NCBI GenBank assembly: GCA_964539385.1
Contig: CAZIJC010000164.1
Location: 1-9,765 of the forward strand
Direction of reading: 5' to 3'
DNA length: 9,765 nt
Origin: JAUVZF01 sp964539385
GTDB lineage: Bacteria; Planctomycetota; Phycisphaerae; FEN-1346
Below, one piece after another: positions 5,445 to 9,765 of this stretch (positions are counted from its first letter, which is position 1; every line of letters begins with the position of its first letter). The position numbers and the translations under genes are program-made. The notes below the pieces were generated by a model. It saw nothing but the letters and a program-made list of their open reading frames with translations. It had not been told where the DNA came from and did no database searches.

Positions 5445-5963
5445 ATGGATCCTTCTGAGGCCGCTGGACCGAACCGCATCGTCCCCCGCTCCGACCGCGT
5501 CTTCCACGGCATCGTGGCGGCGGGGCTGGCGGCGATGTTTGCCGCAAGTCTGCGGCCGATGGATCTGGCGGACCTGCGTCCGACGTTCGGTGTGGGCAAC
5601 GGTGGTGACTCCATCTGTCTGCTGTGGCGGACGACCGGCATGCCGTGCCCCACGTGCGGCGTAACGCGGTCGTTCTACGCCCTGGGGCACGGTGCGCCCG
5701 GCGCGGCGGTGGCGTTCCATCCGCTCGGCCTCGTCCTTTACGCCATCTTCGCTATCGTGATGGTGCGTTCCGCGGGGATTGCCCTCCTGGGCCGCACGTG
5801 GCTCGAGCGGACCGCCCGCGTGCTCGTCTGGTCGATTCCGGCGCTGGCGGTGGCGACGCTGGTGACATACGCCGTGCGTATGACACTCTTCTTTTCCGAC
5901 GGCACGGGCGCGCAGGCGTTTCGCGCGTCGCCGCTTGGGCGCCTCATCTCGCTTCTGCCCTGA
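5445..5963 (+). CDS. DUF2752-family small membrane protein
   Basis: A 172-aa protein with the family hallmark PCPTCGVTRSF: C68, C71, G72, R75, flanked by hydrophobic segments at about 21-36, 92-112 and 127-149. DUF2752 proteins are small membrane proteins of unknown function, defined by a CPxCGxTR-like motif; the paired cysteines suggest metal binding or redox chemistry, but this is not established. I chose the ATG at 5445 because it follows AGGAAA at good spacing, begins 20 nt after the paralog 3 stop, and the family motif lies at its usual distance from the N-terminus. The same frame stays open upstream to 5097, but that is overlap with paralog 3 caused by high GC. It is the last gene of the plus-strand block and converges with lptG. 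Confidence 0.85.
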   Translation: MDPSEAAGPNRIVPRSDRVFHGIVAAGLAAMFAASLRPMDLADLRPTFGVGNGGDSICLLWRTTGMPCPTCGVTRSFYALGHGAPGAAVAFHPLGLVLYAIFAIVMVRSAGIALLGRTWLERTARVLVWSIPALAVATLVTYAVRMTLFFSDGTGAQAFRASPLGRLISLLP

Positions 5964-6012
5964 CGCCGCCCATCCGCGCCGCCAACCGGGGGTCAGGGGG
6001 AAGCACAGCGAG

Positions 6013-6032
6013 CCCGCCGCGGAAGCGGCGGG
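6013..6032. terminator. Hairpin between convergent genes, candidate bidirectional terminator
   Basis: CCCGCCGC (6013-6020) pairs perfectly with GCGGCGGG (6025-6032) across a GGAA tetraloop. It lies about 50 nt after the DUF2752 stop and about 43 nt after the lptG stop in the other direction. No T-tract is present on either strand, so termination is inferred from position and stem strength. The remaining DNA of 5964-6074 holds no gene. Confidence 0.45.
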
Positions 6033-6074
6033 GCATCTGCCGGCGCGCCGCACCTTACACCATCTCGGCACGCC

Positions 6075-7232
6075 CTATGTCCGCAGCGATTCCATCGACA
6101 GGATGCTGGCCGGCAGGACGATGAAGATGGGCAGCCACGCCGCCAGGAGCGGGCCGACGTGCCCGGCGTTGCCGAAGGCCGTGGAGACGAAGCGTACGGC
6201 GAACACGCCGATGAACAACAGCGCCGCGACACTGATGCTGGCGGCATAACTGCGATCCTCGCGAGCCGCCACGAACGGCATTCCCAACAGCAGGATGAGG
6301 ATGTTCAGAATCGGCCCGGTCATGTGCTGGTGCATCTCCACCTGTAACTGCCGCCGGTTGCCGCGCATCGGGTCCTCGGCCAGCGACTTGAGTTCAGCGT
6401 ACGACATGTAGCGATAGAAGTCGCTGGCGCGGTGTCGGAGGAGTTGGCGAGGCCCGACGTTGGTGTAGTAGTCTTTCTGCGGTTCGCCTTCGGTTCCGGT
6501 TGGGATGCGGTCCAGGAGTGTGGCCTCCTCGATAGGCGGCAGTTTGACGCCGTTGGTAAAGACCCATCGCCGGTTGGCCTGGTCCCACTTGGCGCCTTCG
6601 GCCTCAATCGTGCCGAGGGCCTTGTACTTGGAATCCCTCTGGAAGATCCGGACTCTGGCCGGGAAGACGATGCTGCCGTCCTCGAACACCTTCTTCTCGG
6701 CCCGCATCTGGCGGGCCTTCGGGTCGTAGGTAGGCGCGTAGATGATGTTGTTGTGCTCGTCGCGGACGAAATCGACGGCGAAGTTCTCCTGGACGGCCAG
6801 GTCGTCCGGGTCGCGCGCGAGTTGGACCGCGATGCCGGGGATGATGAACTCCTGGTTGACGATGTAGAACCCGTCCAGGACGAGGACCACCAGGATCATC
6901 GGCCACATGACGCGGTACAGGCTGACGCCTGCGGCCTTGATGCTCGTCAGTTCGCGGGTTCGGTTCAGGCGGACCATGCTGGCCGCCGCCGACACCAGCA
7001 GGGCCGGGGCCGCCAGCAACTGGAAATAGTGGAAGGACCTGTAAAAGTAGTAATCGGCTATCCCTGCCAGCAGTGCCCAGAGTCCCGCCTGCTCGGTCTC
7101 GGCCGCCATGTCCAGGAACTTGTTGCGGTTGAACGAGAAGTCCAGCAGCAGCGCCAGGCCCATGATGGCCGCCATGCAGATGACGAGCGACACGAGGAAC
7201 GTCCTCAGGATGTAGGAGTCGAGGATCTTCAT
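6075..7232 (-). CDS. lptG: LPS export permease LptG (YjgP/YjgQ family)
   Basis: A 385-aa inner-membrane protein, normal length for the family. It has about three N-terminal membrane segments (12-31, 67-86, 107-127), a periplasmic beta-jellyroll-type domain (about 128-300) and three C-terminal segments (304-322, 329-350, 360-380). The family motif TRELTSIKAAGVSLYRVMWP (92-111) is the cytoplasmic coupling region that meets the ATPase LptB. With LptF it forms the LptB2FG transporter, which extracts lipopolysaccharide from the inner membrane and passes it to LptC/LptA. Its ATG overlaps the lptF stop as ATGA, so the pair is translationally coupled; AAAGGG upstream is the ribosome site. Assignment as LptG and not LptF rests on gene order and the adjacent paralog. 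lptA, lptB and lptC are not in the window. Confidence 0.88.
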   Translation of the reverse strand: MKILDSYILRTFLVSLVICMAAIMGLALLLDFSFNRNKFLDMAAETEQAGLWALLAGIADYYFYRSFHYFQLLAAPALLVSAAASMVRLNRTRELTSIKAAGVSLYRVMWPMILVVLVLDGFYIVNQEFIIPGIAVQLARDPDDLAVQENFAVDFVRDEHNNIIYAPTYDPKARQMRAEKKVFEDGSIVFPARVRIFQRDSKYKALGTIEAEGAKWDQANRRWVFTNGVKLPPIEEATLLDRIPTGTEGEPQKDYYTNVGPRQLLRHRASDFYRYMSYAELKSLAEDPMRGNRRQLQVEMHQHMTGPILNILILLLGMPFVAAREDRSYAASISVAALLFIGVFAVRFVSTAFGNAGHVGPLLAAWLPIFIVLPASILSMESLRT

Positions 7233-8395
7233 GCGCGGCGCCCTTTCAGCAGATCGCTCAGCCGAAGCGGCGACGTCCAGACCCACGCCAGGCAGGCCAG
7301 GATCGCCAGCCCCAGCACCACCACTTGCAGGTTCGGCATCCAGATCAGCCATACCAGGTCTTCGGGATTGTCGTACTCGCGGGACACCCTTGCGGTGATA
7401 AACATGGTTGCCCCGCTGGCCCACATCCAGGGCACCAATCCGACGCCGAACGCCGTCAGCAAGTGACCGCTGTGGAAATACATTCCCAGCCCCGCCCCGA
7501 CCAGAACGAGGCCGAAACATCCGATGGCGACCGCCAGGCGACCGTGCAGATCGGCCATGGAACGGGCCCGGACCTTCTTGGTCGCAACGGCGATCGCCGT
7601 CTCGGAAGCATCGTCGGGCAGTTCGCGGACGCGGTCCGACAGTTCCGGCCGACGCCCCCACGCCATCAGGCGCCACAGGTTCAGATCGTCCTCTTCGCGC
7701 GGCACGACGGTCGGGAGCGTCAGACCGACGGCGTGCGTGCCGCGGATCGGCACGGCGTGGGCCTCGTCCACCACGACGGCTTCCCAGAGGGCGAGTTTGA
7801 CGCGGTTGCGCGCCCGGTCAAACGTCACGCGTCCGAACGGGGCGTAGCAGTAGGTCTGGCCGCTCTTGCCGCGGTACTTCACGGTGGGCCCGTACAGCAT
7901 GTCGCCGACCACGCGGTCCACGGTCATCTGGAAACCGGCTTCCTTGAGGCGGATTCTCCCCGTCGACGAGAGCCGCGTGAAGAACAGCCGCTCGATGTCG
8001 GCCAGGGCCAGACGCTTGGCGGCGTAGGCGCTCGCCGGCAGAGGCCAGGCCGCAAGGAAGAACGCGACCGCCGACGTCACCACCGCCAGGACGATCGTCG
8101 GCCAGAAGAGACTCCAGAGGGGGATGCCGCTCGCGCGACAGGCCATGACTTCGTTCTGGGCGGCCAGGCGACCGTAGACCAGCGTTCCCGCCAGCACCGC
8201 CGCCAGCGGCAGCGCGAAGTAGGCCGCCTTCGGCATCGAGAGCACCATATACAGGGCCGACGTGAACGGACCGAGACCGTAGTGCTCCAGGGCCCGCAGG
8301 ACCATCCCGAACGCGACCACGCCCGTCACCGATGCCAGGCCCAGCGCGAGGGTCTTCAGCATTTCCTTCAGGATGTATCGGTGCAGTATCCGCAT
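7229..8395 (-). CDS. lptF: LPS export permease LptF (YjgP/YjgQ family)
   Basis: A 388-aa paralog of the next gene. The start MRILHRYILKEMLKTL is typical of the family. Membrane segments lie at about 15-35, 50-78, 98-118, 287-305, 311-334 and 348-373, with a periplasmic domain at about 120-280. The coupling-helix motif NEVMACRASGIPLWSLFWP (81-99) corresponds to the LptB-contact region. It is partner to LptG in LPS extraction from the inner membrane. The ATG at 8395 has only a weak ribosome site (GGGACGGG further upstream), but no better start exists in frame. It is first in a two-gene operon and divergent from the Tat-signal gene. Confidence 0.88.
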   Translation of the reverse strand: MRILHRYILKEMLKTLALGLASVTGVVAFGMVLRALEHYGLGPFTSALYMVLSMPKAAYFALPLAAVLAGTLVYGRLAAQNEVMACRASGIPLWSLFWPTIVLAVVTSAVAFFLAAWPLPASAYAAKRLALADIERLFFTRLSSTGRIRLKEAGFQMTVDRVVGDMLYGPTVKYRGKSGQTYCYAPFGRVTFDRARNRVKLALWEAVVVDEAHAVPIRGTHAVGLTLPTVVPREEDDLNLWRLMAWGRRPELSDRVRELPDDASETAIAVATKKVRARSMADLHGRLAVAIGCFGLVLVGAGLGMYFHSGHLLTAFGVGLVPWMWASGATMFITARVSREYDNPEDLVWLIWMPNLQVVVLGLAILACLAWVWTSPLRLSDLLKGRRA

Positions 8396-8437
8396 GGGGT
8401 GCCCGTCCCGTGGGGCCCAGAGCCGCCCCGGTGTCCG

Positions 8438-8453
8438 GCGTCAGATGATACCA
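8438..8453 (-). promoter_or_regulatory. Candidate extended -10 promoter of lptFG
   Basis: The minus strand reads TGGTATCAT (8453-8445), an extended -10 with one mismatch to consensus. The predicted start of transcription near 8438 gives a leader of roughly 40 nt before the lptF ATG. A good -35 is not seen. It has the same TGGTAT form as the tilS promoter. Confidence 0.38.
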
Positions 8454-8543
8454 GACGGCAGCGGGCGAGTATAGGGTTTCGTGGATGACCGAGGTGTGGC
8501 CCAGCCCTCGGCTCTGAGGCTCGGACCGGAGCAACATCGCTCA

Positions 8544-8577
8544 GCCAACTTGAAAGGTTGGCCATTCCAGCGATAAT
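8544..8577 (+). promoter_or_regulatory. Promoter of the Tat-signal gene with an inverted repeat over the -35
   Basis: TTGAAA (8550-8555) and GATAAT (8572-8577) are each one base from consensus and are spaced 16 nt. GCCAAC (8544-8549) and GTTGGC (8557-8562) form a perfect inverted repeat bracketing the -35 box, the position expected for a repressor operator. The leader to the ATG at 8659 would be about 75 nt. Confidence 0.55.
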
Positions 8578-8658
8578 GTGGTGCAGGCCAAGTCGGGGTG
8601 TTTCGCTTGCAGCCAGTCTGACCTCGACGCCCGGTGCACGAAGAAGCGGAGGCGCGAC

Positions 8659-9555
8659 ATGACGGGAACAAAGCGGCGTGATTTTCTCCGTGCGTCCCTG
8701 GCGGTGACCGGGGCGGCGATGGTCGACCATAGGGCCCTTGCGAGCGAGGGCGACGAACGGAAGGTGCCCACGGTCACGTGGGGCGAGGTCGAGATCTCAC
8801 GTCTCCTGGTCGGCCATAACCCGCTCAAGGGGCTCTCCTACACCTCCAGGGCACTCGACCAGGAGATGAAGGCTTGGTACGACCCCAAGGAGGGCAACGA
8901 CCTCAGGCTGCTTCAGCGGTGCCAAGCGGTCGGGATCAACACGTGTCAGTTGGGCCGGATGGATATGGAAGCCCTGCTTCGCCGATTCTACGCCACCGGC
9001 GGCAAGATACAGTGGATCCCGACGTTTTACTCGGGACCCGGCGCGGCCGCCGAGAGGGAGATAAAACGCATCATGGCCATGCGGCCCAAACTGATCGGTT
9101 GCCAGCAGTTCGGAGCCACCAGCGACAAGTACCTGGCCGCAGGCAAGCTCGACCAACTCCGGGAGAACCTCAAGCGGATGCGCGACGCCGGCCTCCTGGT
9201 CGGCCTGGGGGCTCACAACCCGCGCGTCATCGAATACGCCGAGGACAAGGCCTGGGACGTGGACTTCTATCAGTGCTGTTTCTATGAGCACCCGCGCGGC
9301 AAGGTCTGGAACGAGGCGGAACGCCAACGGACCGTTCGGGTCATCCGGCAGGTTTCCAAGCCCTGTATCGGGTTCAAGGTCCTCGCGGGCAACCGGCATA
9401 CGAAGACGTCTACGGACGTCTACAATGCCATCAAGTTCGCCTTCGAGAACATGAAACCGACCGACGTGGTCCTGCTGGGCATGTGGCAGAAGCACAAGGA
9501 CCAGGTCGGCGAGAACAGACGTTTTGCCTGCGAAATCCTCGGGGCGGGCGCTTGA
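8659..9555 (+). CDS. Tat-exported TIM-barrel protein, aldo/keto-reductase-like, function unknown
   Basis: A 298-aa protein with a twin-arginine signal: TKRRDFLR (4-11), a short hydrophobic run (12-22) and a probable cleavage site after ALA at 28. It is thus expected to fold in the cytoplasm and be exported. The mature part looks like a TIM barrel distantly like aldo/keto reductases: VGHNPLKGLSYTSR (51-64), AVGINTCQLGR (90-100, like the GINxxDTA segment but without that Asp/Tyr pair), GGKIQWIPTF (114-123), GLGAHNP (182-188), VDFYQCCFYEHP (201-212), KPCIGFKVLAG (234-244). I recall uncharacterised bacterial relatives with the NPxxGxSH, VAGHNP, DVDFYMCxYY and KVxAAGR pattern. The usual AKR catalytic tetrad is not evident. 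The ATG is preceded by GGAGG; an upstream in-frame ATG at 8578 would bury the Tat signal. It is single and divergent from lptF. Substrate unknown. Confidence 0.78.
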   Translation: MTGTKRRDFLRASLAVTGAAMVDHRALASEGDERKVPTVTWGEVEISRLLVGHNPLKGLSYTSRALDQEMKAWYDPKEGNDLRLLQRCQAVGINTCQLGRMDMEALLRRFYATGGKIQWIPTFYSGPGAAAEREIKRIMAMRPKLIGCQQFGATSDKYLAAGKLDQLRENLKRMRDAGLLVGLGAHNPRVIEYAEDKAWDVDFYQCCFYEHPRGKVWNEAERQRTVRVIRQVSKPCIGFKVLAGNRHTKTSTDVYNAIKFAFENMKPTDVVLLGMWQKHKDQVGENRRFACEILGAGA

Positions 9556-9663
9556 TGGCTCCATTCCGCGCGATTCCTGGCTTTGTGGCAACAGGCCCCG
9601 GAGACCCACCGCGTAAAATGCCCTTGTAGCGTTGTAGTATTAGGGTCGCTCCCGCCAACTTAG

Positions 9664-9684
9664 ACCCAGGCCCACCCGGGTTTC
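9664..9684 (+). terminator. Weak candidate terminator after the Tat-signal gene
   Basis: ACCCAGG (9664-9670) pairs with CCCGGGT (9675-9681) with one mismatch over a 4-nt loop and is followed by TTCTC. The stem is short and the T-tract poor. It lies about 110 nt after the stop. Confidence 0.28.
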
Positions 9685-9709
9685 TCAACAGCCCCGCCGT
9701 CCCTATTCC

Positions 9710-9738
9710 TTGGTCGTGTACCGTGTTCTGTGTAAATT
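9710..9738 (+). promoter_or_regulatory. Weak promoter-like pair at the right edge
   Basis: TTGGTC (9710-9715) and TAAATT (9733-9738) are spaced 17 nt. Both match consensus only partly. It could serve a gene beyond the window. Confidence 0.22.
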
Positions 9739-9765
9739 CCCGCCGGGGCTCGGCGAGATTTCCTG

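Larger units (their letters stand above)
9556..9765. other. Intergenic region to the window edge
   Basis: No gene is recognisable in these 210 nt. They contain a direct repeat TTGTAG at 9624 and 9632, a candidate terminator hairpin (9664-9681) and a weak promoter-like pair near the right edge (9710-9738). Base composition is less GC-rich than the coding DNA. Confidence 0.5.

Noticed and set aside
6432..8488. Plus-strand open frames (6432-7466 and 7325-8488) opposite lptG and lptF
   Set aside because: Both are antisense to clear YjgP/YjgQ proteins and show no hydrophobic or domain pattern of their own.
8578..8658. 27-residue N-terminal extension of the Tat protein
   Set aside because: It would start at or before the predicted start of transcription and would place the twin-arginine motif too far from the N-terminus. 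The ATG at 8659 has GGAGG upstream.

Overview
This is a high-GC bacterial window with tightly packed genes. It looks like Planctomycetota, perhaps an uncultured Phycisphaerae-like lineage. That is inferred from the gene content (a Tat-exported TIM-barrel protein of a poorly described family, a corrinoid-type UroD methyltransferase, tandem membrane paralogs beside a DUF2752 protein, LptF/LptG) and from short AT-rich or palindromic dispersed repeats. There is no rRNA, tRNA or phylogenetic marker that proves it. LptF/LptG imply a diderm envelope. No tRNA, rRNA, CRISPR array, transposase or phage gene is visible, and no stretch over 300 bases lacks a gene.

Layout. 1-113: intergenic DNA with a degenerate 9-nt tandem repeat. 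114-2461 (minus): tilS, then a UroD-family methyltransferase of the MtaA/MtbA/CmuA type. 2625-5963 (plus): three tandem paralogous multi-pass membrane proteins, then a small DUF2752 membrane protein. 6075-8395 (minus, convergent with the previous block): lptF-lptG, joined by an ATGA stop/start overlap. 8659-9555 (plus, divergent from lptF): a Tat-signal TIM-barrel protein. 9556-9765: intergenic to the window edge.

Function. The housekeeping parts are tRNA-Ile2 lysidine formation (tilS) and the inner-membrane permease pair of the LPS transporter (lptFG). The accessory part is the 3.3-kb membrane block: three proteins of 273, 289 and 300 aa with the same topology and a near-invariant LYRSWTGQPLVQP end, followed by DUF2752. 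All four are probably expressed together, with possible internal control in the two intergenic gaps. Their function is unknown.

The most unusual non-gene structures are: a cluster of three hairpins inside the tilS reading frame, in phase, in the linker between catalytic and C-terminal regions; an AT-rich array with strict 7-nt periodicity between the first two membrane paralogs; and a 42-nt block almost identical in all three paralogs although the proteins have otherwise diverged widely.
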